Of a stretch of 64,000 nt of DNA, positions 34,248 through 42,268 are shown piece by piece. The stretch is from Exiguobacterium sp. s48 (lineage in GTDB: Bacteria; Bacillota; Bacilli; Exiguobacteriales; Exiguobacteriaceae), in contig NZ_JACSKC010000001.1 of assembly GCF_018617395.1 (NCBI RefSeq), positions 1,969,403 through 2,033,402 on the forward strand, in the 5' to 3' direction. The notes under the pieces were generated by a model, which was not told where the DNA came from, searched no databases, and saw only the letters and a list, made by a program, of their open reading frames with translations. Numbering within the stretch: position 1 is the stretch's first letter; every line of letters starts with the position of its first letter. Position numbers and translations under genes: made by a program.

Positions 34248-34811
34248 TTAATTGTTTGCAACTTCTCCGGCTTTCGTGCGGACCGATTGCATCGCTTCCG
34301 TCCACGGAAGGAGTTGGTCGAGCATGTCGTTGACCGATTGTGCTTGCACATCTTTCGGTGCGAAATGCGTCCCGTTCTCGAAGTCCGTGAAGAGTGAGAG
34401 CGCAGGATGGACACGTACGTGAGCGATTGACAATTCACTCAAGATGCCACGTAAATGTTCCGTTGCCCGTGCTCCACCGACAGAACCGTATGAGACGATT
34501 CCAGCTGCTTTGTTGTTCCATTCGACACGTAAGTAGTCGAGTGCGTTTTTAAGAGATGCTGAGATGGAATGATTGTATTCTTGGACGATGAAGATGAATC
34601 CGTCCATTTGCGCAATTTTCTCCGACCAGGCTGCTGCGCCTGATGCGTCTTGGCCAGCTTCACCGAGAAGCGGCAAGTTGTAGTCTGCGATGTCGATGAC
34701 TTCATAGTTGGCATCGCCACGTTTGTCGGCGAGTTCTTTCACCCATTCCCCGACTTGTGGACTGACGCGACCTTCACGAGTTGATCCGAGTACGATTCCG
34801 ATGTTTAACAT
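34248..34811 (-). CDS. NADPH-dependent FMN reductase / azoreductase-like protein
   Basis: A 187-residue flavodoxin-fold reductase with the FMN-binding LGSTREGRVSPQVG near the start and VQEYNHSISASLKNALDYL in the middle. Such enzymes reduce quinones, azo dyes and chromate. The ATG at 34811 has AAGGAGG seven bases upstream and is the likely start, but a longer frame from an ATG at 34877 overlaps the stop of the dioxygenase gene and would add 22 residues. It lies in an operon with the ring-cleaving dioxygenase. Confidence 0.85.
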   Translation of the reverse strand: MLNIGIVLGSTREGRVSPQVGEWVKELADKRGDANYEVIDIADYNLPLLGEAGQDASGAAAWSEKIAQMDGFIFIVQEYNHSISASLKNALDYLRVEWNNKAAGIVSYGSVGGARATEHLRGILSELSIAHVRVHPALSLFTDFENGTHFAPKDVQAQSVNDMLDQLLPWTEAMQSVRTKAGEVANN

Positions 34812-34873
34812 AGTAGTTCCTCCTTGGTTATGTTGTGATGCATCTGATTTTCCAAATAAGCGATTCAAGAAAC

Positions 34874-35866
34874 TCATTTCATGCCCTCATATTCTTTCTC
34901 AAATGTTTTCGTGCTTCTGACTGTATCGATTGGTCGTACCATCGCCTCGATTTGCGAACGTTTCGCTTCGAGGAACGGCGGGAGTGACAACTTCTCACCG
35001 ACCGTCTCGTACGGCTCGTCTCCCATGAATCCAGGTCCATCTGTCGCCCATTCGAACAAGATTTGCGGCGCGACACGTGCATAGGATGATTCAAAGAAGA
35101 AGCGATCGACGTAGCCAGAAGTCGGCAAACCGAACTGTTGGAGACGTGCTGTCCATTCATCGAGGACGCTGCGGTCTTCGACACGAAATGCGACATGGTG
35201 CACGGTACCGAACCCTTGACGCGCTTGTGGAGATGTCTCGTCGTGAATGACGATCACTTGCGCTCCGTTTCCACCTTCACCTCCTTCAAAGAGATACACA
35301 TCACCTTCTCGCCCGATCTCTTTAAATAGCATCACTTGCTCCATCACTTTTTTGAAATATGTGATATCGGCGATGCGAATAAAGATTGGACCAAGTCCCG
35401 TGATCGCGTATTCAAGCGGGATTGGACCGTTCTTCCACGGCTCGCCCGACGCGATGCCTTCGTTGAACTCATCCGAGATGAGTTGATACGCCTGCTCATC
35501 AAAGTCGATGAACGAGAGCGTCTTCTTCCCGAACTGTTCTTGAATCCCTTCGTGCTCGACACCGAGACGGTCGAATCGACGGACCCAATACGTCAACGCT
35601 TCATCTGTCGGTACGCGGAACGACGTCTTCGCGATCTCATTTGTTCCGTGCTTACCTTTCGGGATACCTGGGAAGTCGAAGAAGGTCATGTCTGTCCCCG
35701 CGTTCCCTTTATCGTCCGCAAAGAATAAGTGATACGTTTGAATGTCGTCCTGGTTGACCGTTTTCTTCACTAAGCGCATCCCAAGAATATGGGTGAAGAA
35801 ATCATAGTTTTTTTCGGCACTACTCGTGATTGCCGTGACGTGGTGAATTCCTTTTACGTGGTTCAT
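34874..35866 (-). CDS. Ring-cleaving dioxygenase, VOC type (MhqO/MhqE-like)
   Basis: A 330-residue protein made of two vicinal-oxygen-chelate units. The first begins GIHHVTAITSSAEKNYDFF with a metal-ligand histidine; the second has GFGTVHHVAFRVED. It resembles hydroquinone-specific extradiol dioxygenases of the MhqO/MhqE group that destroy quinone-like electrophiles. A palindrome matching the one before the MarR gene lies 18 bases upstream, so control by the adjacent MarR regulator is likely. Confidence 0.88.
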   Translation of the reverse strand: MNHVKGIHHVTAITSSAEKNYDFFTHILGMRLVKKTVNQDDIQTYHLFFADDKGNAGTDMTFFDFPGIPKGKHGTNEIAKTSFRVPTDEALTYWVRRFDRLGVEHEGIQEQFGKKTLSFIDFDEQAYQLISDEFNEGIASGEPWKNGPIPLEYAITGLGPIFIRIADITYFKKVMEQVMLFKEIGREGDVYLFEGGEGGNGAQVIVIHDETSPQARQGFGTVHHVAFRVEDRSVLDEWTARLQQFGLPTSGYVDRFFFESSYARVAPQILFEWATDGPGFMGDEPYETVGEKLSLPPFLEAKRSQIEAMVRPIDTVRSTKTFEKEYEGMK

Positions 35867-35883
35867 CGTTCTCTCTCCTTTTA

Positions 35884-35901
35884 TATCTTGATTTCAAGAT
35901 A
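35884..35901. promoter_or_regulatory. Palindromic operator upstream of the dioxygenase gene
   Basis: TATCTTGATTTCAAGATA, an 8+2+8 inverted repeat with the TATCT...AGATA ends reported for MhqR sites, lies between the MarR and dioxygenase genes and overlaps the 3' end of the MarR gene. Confidence 0.7.
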
Positions 35902-36337
35902 CATGATTAAAATTTTTTGCGGCTTCTGCCCGCTTCCCAATTTGTTTCAACTGTTCAATCGTCTCTGTTAGAGATAATCCTTCAAACAATACATTCATAT
36001 GCTCCGTATGCTTCGGAAAAATATCTTGCATCAGGCGCTCTCCGTCATCCGTTAGCGCCGCATATGTGATGCGGCGATCGCTCGGACAAGCTTTTCGGAC
36101 GAGATACCCTTTCTCCTCTAATCGGTCCACGACATACGTCATGCTTCCGCTCGAGAGGAGAATTTTCTTTCCGATGACTTGAATCGGTTGATCCCCTTTA
36201 TGATATAAAAACTCGAGTACGGCGAACTCGGTCGCGTTCAATCCGTAAGACGCCACTTCCTGCTTCACCAGGTCTTGTAACGACTGAGAGGCGCGCAACA
36301 GCACAGTAATTGTCTTCAATGCATCAGATGGTTCCAT
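35894..36337 (-). CDS. MarR-family regulator (MhqR-like)
   Basis: A 147-residue winged-helix protein: DALKTITVLLRASQSL (N-terminal dimerisation helix), GLNATEFAVLEFLYHKG, LLSSGSMTYVVDRLEEKGYLVR (recognition helix and wing) and CPSDRRITYAALTDDGE. The sequence and neighbours (dioxygenase, FMN reductase) suggest an MhqR-type quinone/electrophile sensor. The frame is open from 36367, but AAAGGAGGG before 36337 marks the start. The gene is flanked by two similar palindromes, so it is probably autoregulated. Confidence 0.87.
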   Translation of the reverse strand: MEPSDALKTITVLLRASQSLQDLVKQEVASYGLNATEFAVLEFLYHKGDQPIQVIGKKILLSSGSMTYVVDRLEEKGYLVRKACPSDRRITYAALTDDGERLMQDIFPKHTEHMNVLFEGLSLTETIEQLKQIGKRAEAAKNFNHVS

Positions 36338-36382
36338 CTGTCTCCCTCCTTTGTCCAAGAGAGCCATTTACTTAAATTCAAA

Positions 36383-36400
36383 TATCTTTAATTCGAGATA
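36383..36400. promoter_or_regulatory. Palindromic operator upstream of the MarR gene
   Basis: TATCTTTAATTCGAGATA, an imperfect 18-bp inverted repeat sharing the TATCT/AGATA ends with the site before the dioxygenase gene, lies about 46 bases before the MarR start codon. Confidence 0.65.
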
Positions 36401-36440
36401 AATATATCACGTGATGATTTTGTCGTCAATCAATTTGATT

Positions 36441-36472
36441 AAAAAAATGAGACGGGTTGTTTCCGTCTCATT
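36441..36472 (-). terminator. Terminator of the GNAT gene at 36468
   Basis: A 10-bp stem (36446-36455 with 36463-36472) with a T run on the minus strand, overlapping the stop codon of the gene. Confidence 0.85.
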
Positions 36473-36899
36473 CCCCTCGCCGAATCACAGCCATCTCACG
36501 ACCGAATCGATGGCCTTCATCAACGAATCCTAGGCTTTCATATAAGTGATGCGCTGCCTCATTCTCAGGGTGATAGCCGACGACAATCGGTTTCTCTGCG
36601 CCAATTTCTTCAAGCATCAGCTCTGTCGCTTGTCGACCAATCCCTTTGCCTTGATGAGCATGGTCGATCATGATTCGGTAAATCCACCATGCATCCAATT
36701 CTTCCGGCTCCGTGTTGTACATGAGGAAGCCGACCATCGTCTCTTCCTCATAAATCGCACGCGGGCGTAGCGTCGGTTCATACATCGCTTGAAGTAACGA
36801 AATCGCATTCGGCTCCATATAAGACTGTTGCTGTTCACTTAATGCCAGTTGACAGCATGTATACCAATTTTGTGCATCGATCGGACGTAATGAAATCAT
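36468..36899 (-). CDS. GNAT acetyltransferase
   Basis: A 143-residue GNAT-fold protein with the CoA loop IDHAHQGKGIGRQATELM and end motif ENEAAHHLYESLGF. The sequence pattern is like the spermidine/aminoglycoside-type small GNATs (BltD-like, YnaD-like), but the substrate is not known. It may be co-transcribed with the CAT-TPR gene 11 bases upstream. Confidence 0.85.
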   Translation of the reverse strand: MISLRPIDAQNWYTCCQLALSEQQQSYMEPNAISLLQAMYEPTLRPRAIYEEETMVGFLMYNTEPEELDAWWIYRIMIDHAHQGKGIGRQATELMLEEIGAEKPIVVGYHPENEAAHHLYESLGFVDEGHRFGREMAVIRRGE

Positions 36900-36910
36900 G
36901 TCATTCTCCT

Positions 36911-38041
36911 TTAGTCATATATCTCATTTAAGTTTCTCGCATAGAATGCGATGGCACGGCGGTACCTTGCGATGCTCTCGTCCGGCTTCGGGCTAGCGAG
37001 CAGCTCGAGTAACGCGCCCGTCGCCTCTTCATGGCGACCGACGTTATAATGCGTCATCGCCTGAAACACCTTGAGCGCCCCGTGATTCGGGAATTGCTCA
37101 ATCGCCTCTTCAAATAACTGTTCCGCCTCTGCGTATCGTCCGAGTGCCCGATACGTACTGCCGAGTCCGAGATACGATTCGACCAACTCTTTCCCCGTCA
37201 ACCCGAGTCGGATAGCCCGCTCATAATGCGGTACGGCTTGACGTTCTTCCCCGAGCGAGTCATAACACCAGGCACAATATGCATGAAGTCTCGGATTCTT
37301 CTCATCCTGTCGTAAGAGCGATAAGAACAGTTGCTTCGCCTGTTCGAGCTGTCCCTCTTCATGGAGGCGAACGGCTCGATCAAACTCACTTTCCTCTATC
37401 ACGTCGGTTCCCTCCTGTACGAAATCTTCGTCTAACCAAGATTGTAGTGTTTCGTAATACTTGCCGATATGTACCCCATCAACGAGTGCATGATGGGCTT
37501 GAACGAATAACGGCATAACCAGACGCTCTCCTTGACGCTCGAACTTGCCCCAGGCGATGCGTGGCACGCTATCGTCTTGTTGCTGATGCGTCGGATGCAT
37601 GATGCTCGTGAACGTGACCCACGGGACGCTCGTGATATACAGCAAATCGTCGGGCTCGTCATCCCCGACCACGACTTCATCAGCAGCTCGCTCCATCCGC
37701 GTCGTCACTTCCTGTAAGAACGTCGGTAAATCTTCATGGAACGTGGCCGCACAAAAGTTGAAGACACCCTCGTCTAACATGACCGTGAACGAAGGATGGA
37801 CCACCTCGTGTTCGACAACCTCTTCTCCACGGATTCGATAGCGTAATTCCGGAATCGCGTTCGCCGCTCTCACAGCACCATATAAAAAGAGCTTGAAGAA
37901 CGATTGATTGCTCGCCTTGGCATATGTATAGAGATTTGTCACATCCACGTTCGCCGTCACGTTGAAATGTGGCGCGTCAAACGCTTTAAAAAACTCAAAG
38001 TGCTTACGTCGTGCCCACGTCTCGATTTCAATTCTTTTCAT
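36911..38041 (-). CDS. Chloramphenicol acetyltransferase-TPR fusion protein
   Basis: The 376-residue protein has a CAT-fold domain (residues 1-210) with the catalytic-histidine motif AHHALVDGVHIG near 190, and the trimer-interface pattern WARRKHFEFFKAFDAPHFNV at the start. CAT proteins alone have about 215 residues. The remaining 160 residues are tetratricopeptide repeats (for example GLGSTYRALGRYAEAEQLFE and AIEQFPNHGALKVFQAMTHY). Chloramphenicol acetylation is possible from the active-site motif but untested. The join is seamless in one frame with no sign of frameshift. Confidence 0.88.
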   Translation of the reverse strand: MKRIEIETWARRKHFEFFKAFDAPHFNVTANVDVTNLYTYAKASNQSFFKLFLYGAVRAANAIPELRYRIRGEEVVEHEVVHPSFTVMLDEGVFNFCAATFHEDLPTFLQEVTTRMERAADEVVVGDDEPDDLLYITSVPWVTFTSIMHPTHQQQDDSVPRIAWGKFERQGERLVMPLFVQAHHALVDGVHIGKYYETLQSWLDEDFVQEGTDVIEESEFDRAVRLHEEGQLEQAKQLFLSLLRQDEKNPRLHAYCAWCYDSLGEERQAVPHYERAIRLGLTGKELVESYLGLGSTYRALGRYAEAEQLFEEAIEQFPNHGALKVFQAMTHYNVGRHEEATGALLELLASPKPDESIARYRRAIAFYARNLNEIYD

Positions 38042-38090
38042 AAAAACTCCCCCTCCTACGCTCTTACTGTAGCAGAGAGAGTTTGTTCGC

Positions 38091-38630
38091 TCATAGTTTT
38101 TGTTTTAACTGTTCGTAATGTCCTTTTGCCAAATCAAAGTAGACGAAGTCTCCACGTTTGATCCGTTCGAGCGTCGCTTCAAACTCACGCCATCCCCGCT
38201 CGACTTGTTCAGGCGTCAATTCGCCGCTCTCAGTCGCCGCTTTGAACTCATCCTCATCTTTTTTGACGATATCCCCGTTCGGAAATACGAGGATATCGAG
38301 CAACAAGTCGTCCATGTACGGAATGCCATTTTCGTCGCCGATTCGGTCGACGAGGTCGATATACCATTGCACGATTTCACCGTCAGGGTTGAACATGACC
38401 GTCACACCGAACGGTTCATTGTCCGGGAAATATTGGAGCCAACCAAACCCGGCATCTGCCACGATGAATTCTTCGCCGTTATGCATCTTATATTGAGGTG
38501 CCCGAACCTCATCGATTTGGAATAAGGCGACGACGCCTGAAAATTGTTCCGTCTGAACACGAACTTGCGCGTAGCGGTTCTTTAAAATCCGTTCCCAGTC
38601 TCGTCGATTCGCATACTTTCGTTTTGCCAT
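38091..38630 (-). CDS. DUF402 domain protein
   Basis: A 179-residue protein of the DUF402 (FomD/YgaC-like) fold. Residues 85-140 carry the metal-binding FNPDGEIVQWYIDLVDRIG and MDDLLLDILVFPNGDIVKKDEDEF motif. Relatives are nucleoside di/triphosphate phosphatases such as Ntdp and FomD, so a nucleotide phosphatase is plausible. The ATG at 38630 follows GGGGAG; the frame opens 24 codons earlier, across the palindrome at 38654. Confidence 0.85.
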   Translation of the reverse strand: MAKRKYANRRDWERILKNRYAQVRVQTEQFSGVVALFQIDEVRAPQYKMHNGEEFIVADAGFGWLQYFPDNEPFGVTVMFNPDGEIVQWYIDLVDRIGDENGIPYMDDLLLDILVFPNGDIVKKDEDEFKAATESGELTPEQVERGWREFEATLERIKRGDFVYFDLAKGHYEQLKQKL

Positions 38631-38653
38631 ATGGATCTCCCCTTTGGTCATCT

Positions 38654-38668
38654 CTGTATATGATACAG
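38654..38668. promoter_or_regulatory. Palindrome CTGTAT-ATG-ATACAG before the DUF402 gene
   Basis: A perfect 6+3+6 inverted repeat 24 bases upstream of the DUF402 start codon, close to the end of the DUF58 gene. Possible operator; no regulator is assigned. Confidence 0.3.
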
Positions 38669-38694
38669 TTCGCCAGAAGAAGGAAAGTTCCTTG

Positions 38695-39753
38695 TTAGTC
38701 ATACAGGTTGTGCTGATTGAACCAGACGAGATGGCTTTGCTTCAAGCGTTTCCGCTCGACCATACGTACGAACGCGTCTGTCGAGATGAAGCGGTTCCCG
38801 GGATGGAGGTCGGCCAACATCAAAAGGATGAGGCGTGAACCTCGTTCCCCCTCTTGAAGAGAGATATGCTCCATCTTTCCCTCGCCATTGAAGCGATTGA
38901 TGAACAGTTCGACTTTACACTCCTCTTTTAACAGACGAGTCGTCACATATGCGACCTGGCTGATGATCGACTCAAAGTCGTGATGCAACGTGTAGCCAGA
39001 TGGTCCACTCAAATCAACTGCGAATGTGAACGTGTCGAGCGACGTCTTTTGAAAGACTTTCGATTGGACTCGTCCAAGTTTCGCCGTCGCGACCCAGTCA
39101 ATCTCTTTGACCGGTTCTCCTTCATAAGACTTTGACCCTAGAACCTGCAGTGGATTCCGTAGCGGCGATGCGGTCAAAGGTCGGTCCCCGAGCGCTAAAC
39201 GTTTCGTGCCGACGGGTGGGTGTAACGTGAGCGACGGCAATACCGTCCATCGCTTCTCGATGGGGCACTCAAGAAGATACGTCCCGAGATGAAACGGGAG
39301 CGGAACAGCGAGTACGCATTCTTCGATATAAGCTGGTCCCCGAAATTCGGCCTGAACGCGGAGCGAGTGACGGGCCTGGTCTGTTCGTATCGACATATCT
39401 AAACTATTTGGGGAACGGTCATGGTCTGGAAAGCTGAGCGCCGTATTGGATTTCAGTCGAACACGAACCGGAAGTCCGAGTCGTTCGAGGGTTTCACTTC
39501 CATCTAACATCACTTGCACTTCCGTCTCATCCCCAACAAAGAGAAGAGATTCGTGTGTATGTATATGAAGACGAAGGGCTCGCTCTAACTGTTTCCGCGT
39601 CCGTTCGAAGAACCAGACGATGCCCGCAAGTAAACAAAGGGCATATCCGACAATCTCCATGTACGGGACGAATACGAGAATCACCCCAACGAATCCATAA
39701 ACCGGAATCCATTGTTTCTGTAGGGCGTTATGTGTCGAGAATGTCATCATCAA
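38695..39753 (-). CDS. DUF58 domain membrane protein
   Basis: A 352-residue protein with two N-terminal membrane helices (residues 13-50) and a DUF58 domain with the core motif YEGEPVKEIDWVATAKLG near 215, which precedes a VWA-like fold. DUF58 proteins go with MoxR ATPases and with transglutaminase/DUF4129 membrane proteins. It starts four bases before the MoxR stop, so the two are coupled. Confidence 0.85.
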   Translation of the reverse strand: MMMTFSTHNALQKQWIPVYGFVGVILVFVPYMEIVGYALCLLAGIVWFFERTRKQLERALRLHIHTHESLLFVGDETEVQVMLDGSETLERLGLPVRVRLKSNTALSFPDHDRSPNSLDMSIRTDQARHSLRVQAEFRGPAYIEECVLAVPLPFHLGTYLLECPIEKRWTVLPSLTLHPPVGTKRLALGDRPLTASPLRNPLQVLGSKSYEGEPVKEIDWVATAKLGRVQSKVFQKTSLDTFTFAVDLSGPSGYTLHHDFESIISQVAYVTTRLLKEECKVELFINRFNGEGKMEHISLQEGERGSRLILLMLADLHPGNRFISTDAFVRMVERKRLKQSHLVWFNQHNLYD

Positions 39754-40670
39754 CCCTCGACCGGCACAGAAACGGTGTCTAAGATGTAGCGGATGATGTC
39801 CTGTTTCGTCGATTTGATGCCTCCTTCAAGCGTCAACGTCAAACGATGGGACAAGACATAAGGTGCCACGGCTTTCACATCTTCCGGAATGACGTACAAT
39901 CGATCGTTCAGATAGGCATAACTTTGAGACGTTCGCATGAGCGCAATGGCTCCGCGTGGACTGACACCGACCTCGACGGATGCATGTTCCCGGGTCGCAT
40001 GGACGAGCCCGAGTAAGTAATCGAGGACATCATCTTGGATCGATACTTGCTTCACTTCCTCCTGAGCACAGCGTAACTCGTCTAACGTCGCAACCGCCTC
40101 TACGGTTTTCCTCGTTTGGCGCATCACTTGTAAGAGGAGTTCTCTCTCTTCCGCAACATCAGGATAACCGACTGGAATCGAAATCAAGAAGCGATCGAGT
40201 TGGGCATCCGGTAACGGGAACGTCCCCGCTGATTCGATCGGGTTTTGCGTCGCGATGACGAAAAATGGTTTCGGCATCGGATACGTCTCTCCCCCGATGG
40301 AGACTTGTCGTTCTTCCATCGCCTCGAGCAAGGCGGACTGCGTTCGTGGGACCGCTCGGTTGATTTCATCGATCAAGACGATATTCGCAAAGATCGGTCC
40401 TCGTCGATGATCGAACGTCTGCGTCTGCATGTTGAAATAGTCTGCGCCGATTACGTCAGACGGTAACAAGTCGGCCGTGAACTGGATGCGAGAGAATGCC
40501 CCATCAAAGCTGGCCGCAATCGTCTTGGCCATTAACGTTTTTCCCGTACCCGGTACATCCTCTAACAAAATGTGTCCTTCCGCGAGTAACGCCGTACAAC
40601 AGAGACGCACGACATCCTCTTTTCCTAAATACACCTCGTTCAACTGTTTGATGACTCGCTCCATGCCCAT
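39750..40670 (-). CDS. MoxR-type AAA+ ATPase
   Basis: A 306-residue AAA+ ATPase: Walker A LEDVPGTGKTLMAK near residue 40, Walker B IVLIDEINRA, sensor ATQNPIESAGTFPLPDAQLDRF and a C-terminal lid (VSPRGAIALMRTSQSYAYL). MoxR ATPases act as chaperones in assembling or activating partner complexes, here probably with the DUF58 protein. The ATG at 40670 has GGAGGT seven bases before it. A short inverted repeat lies in the divergent promoter region with 40765. Confidence 0.9.
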   Translation of the reverse strand: MGMERVIKQLNEVYLGKEDVVRLCCTALLAEGHILLEDVPGTGKTLMAKTIAASFDGAFSRIQFTADLLPSDVIGADYFNMQTQTFDHRRGPIFANIVLIDEINRAVPRTQSALLEAMEERQVSIGGETYPMPKPFFVIATQNPIESAGTFPLPDAQLDRFLISIPVGYPDVAEERELLLQVMRQTRKTVEAVATLDELRCAQEEVKQVSIQDDVLDYLLGLVHATREHASVEVGVSPRGAIALMRTSQSYAYLNDRLYVIPEDVKAVAPYVLSHRLTLTLEGGIKSTKQDIIRYILDTVSVPVEG

Positions 40671-40703
40671 GATATGACCTCCATTTTTTGTCTTAATCAA
40701 ACT

Positions 40704-40720
40704 TTACCTTTTTATGGTAA
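40704..40720. promoter_or_regulatory. Inverted repeat TTACC-N7-GGTAA in the MoxR/40765 divergent region
   Basis: TTACC (40704-40708) and GGTAA (40716-40720) face each other in the 94-bp gap between the MoxR gene and the divergent membrane protein gene. Possible shared operator; weak. Confidence 0.3.
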
Positions 40721-40764
40721 GATAAACAACAAATAGTCTGAACATTCAAAAAGGAGGTAACTTC

Positions 40765-41454
40765 TTGCGCTGGACGAACAAGTTTTTTCTCATGATTGCC
40801 GCCACACTTCTCGTCACCTTTACAATGATGGTGGTTGCGACCGGGGTATTCGAATGGCTCTATAACCCGGAAACGATACCGGTCGAGGAAAATAATAGTC
40901 CCCCGACTGATCTCCTATCGGATGAGGATGATGGCATTTTAATTGGTGAATCCAAAGCAGATTACCCGTTTGAATTGGATCCTCAAAAAGGAAAACATCA
41001 CTTTTTTGAGAGAATCACGGAATCTGGAGAATCAACACGACGAAATCTCGGGTTATTCGTCGCTTTGATCGCATTCTGTTGCTTCAGTTTCTATGTCTAT
41101 CGAAAACGGAAGCAACTTTTGGCGCGTACACGAAGCATCGATTCAAGCATAGACTTGTTCCAACAAGACGTGCAGAACCAGAACGATTCGTCTGTTTCAA
41201 CGCTCACAGCGTTCACAAATATCCCGATTCGCGATGCGCTAATCACATTTAACCAATCTCTCGTACCCGCCAAGCGGTTGCGTGCCCATGAGACATTGCA
41301 AGAGTGGTTCCAACGCATCGATTTACCGATGAATCCTTCCGTTTATCATGCGGTCCGCTACGGCACCTCCTCAGGTGTGACGATTTCTGAAGACGATACA
41401 CTGCACTTCAAGAACACACTCGATTCCTACACAACACGTCCTCACCCCGAGTGA
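40765..41454 (+). CDS. Two-helix membrane protein, possible DUF4129-type partner
   Basis: A 229-residue protein with two membrane helices (residues 8-30 and 92-110), an acidic extracellular loop and a cytosolic C-terminal part with RLRAHETLQEWFQRID near 175, which resembles the DUF4129 tail found beside MoxR-DUF58 genes. This assignment is tentative. The start is TTG, six bases after AAGGAGGT. It is divergent from the MoxR operon instead of being inside it. Confidence 0.65.
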   Translation: MRWTNKFFLMIAATLLVTFTMMVVATGVFEWLYNPETIPVEENNSPPTDLLSDEDDGILIGESKADYPFELDPQKGKHHFFERITESGESTRRNLGLFVALIAFCCFSFYVYRKRKQLLARTRSIDSSIDLFQQDVQNQNDSSVSTLTAFTNIPIRDALITFNQSLVPAKRLRAHETLQEWFQRIDLPMNPSVYHAVRYGTSSGVTISEDDTLHFKNTLDSYTTRPHPE

Positions 41455-41527
41455 GAATGTGCACAGGTTCTGCTTTTTCACAACGAATGATAAAATGGTG
41501 GAAAATGTAAGTTGAGGGGATGAAATC

Positions 41528-42268
41528 ATGAGGCGATGGACGATTTTCGGATTAAGTGCACTTTTACTGACGGGTTGTACGGATACAGTGGCAGACAATC
41601 CGATTCCGATCGAATCACCGGATGAACCCATCACAGAATGGACGCGCGAAGACTTTAAAGACGTCTATGACCAATATGAACAAACGAAACCGCTCCTCGT
41701 TGCGCTCGAGCAACAAGGCATCAAACCGTTTCGGGAGACGTTCGAACGCGTCATCATCGCCGGAAACGGCCTCGAGCATACGTATGCGGATATTTACCCA
41801 TTCAAGCTCGATGACGGGACGTATGCCACCATTTTCGACAGTCAGGACGGAACGGTGATCAACGGCTCTGAATCGGTCGCTCCGCTATTTTGGCAGGAGG
41901 AATCCTTCCTTCAATACGTTGAAGAGATTGAAAATCGAAAATTCGGTACAAGTGCCCCACCTACCGATGTCGTTCTCACGCAGAATGAATTCCAAGCGGT
42001 CTATGACCGCCACGCCTACACGTCAGCCCTTCTCGTCGAACTCGACGAAGCGGGCGTCGAACTGGCAAGGGATCCAATCGATGACGTGATCATCGCCGGG
42101 GATGGCGTGACGGAAGTCACTGCCGACTTGTTCGTATTCGATGTCGAGAACGGATATGCCATCGTATATGATCAGGATGGAGAAATTTTAAAAGGTCCCG
42201 AATCCATCTCACCGCTCTTTTGGAACGAGAAGGACTATGAGGACCTGTTAGCCAAAAATGAAAGTTAA
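41528..42268 (+). CDS. Lipoprotein with internally duplicated domain
   Basis: A 246-residue secreted lipoprotein (signal peptide 1-16, lipobox LLTGC). The mature part has two similar units of about 95 residues, 40-140 and 145-245, each with the pattern VYDxxxxTxxLLVxLxxxGVE...DxVIIAGxGxxxxxADxxxFxxxxGxxxIxDxxGxxxxGxESxxPLFWxxxxY. No named family is recognised. It ends by overlapping the convergent phosphotransferase-like gene. Confidence 0.7.
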   Translation: MRRWTIFGLSALLLTGCTDTVADNPIPIESPDEPITEWTREDFKDVYDQYEQTKPLLVALEQQGIKPFRETFERVIIAGNGLEHTYADIYPFKLDDGTYATIFDSQDGTVINGSESVAPLFWQEESFLQYVEEIENRKFGTSAPPTDVVLTQNEFQAVYDRHAYTSALLVELDEAGVELARDPIDDVIIAGDGVTEVTADLFVFDVENGYAIVYDQDGEILKGPESISPLFWNEKDYEDLLAKNES

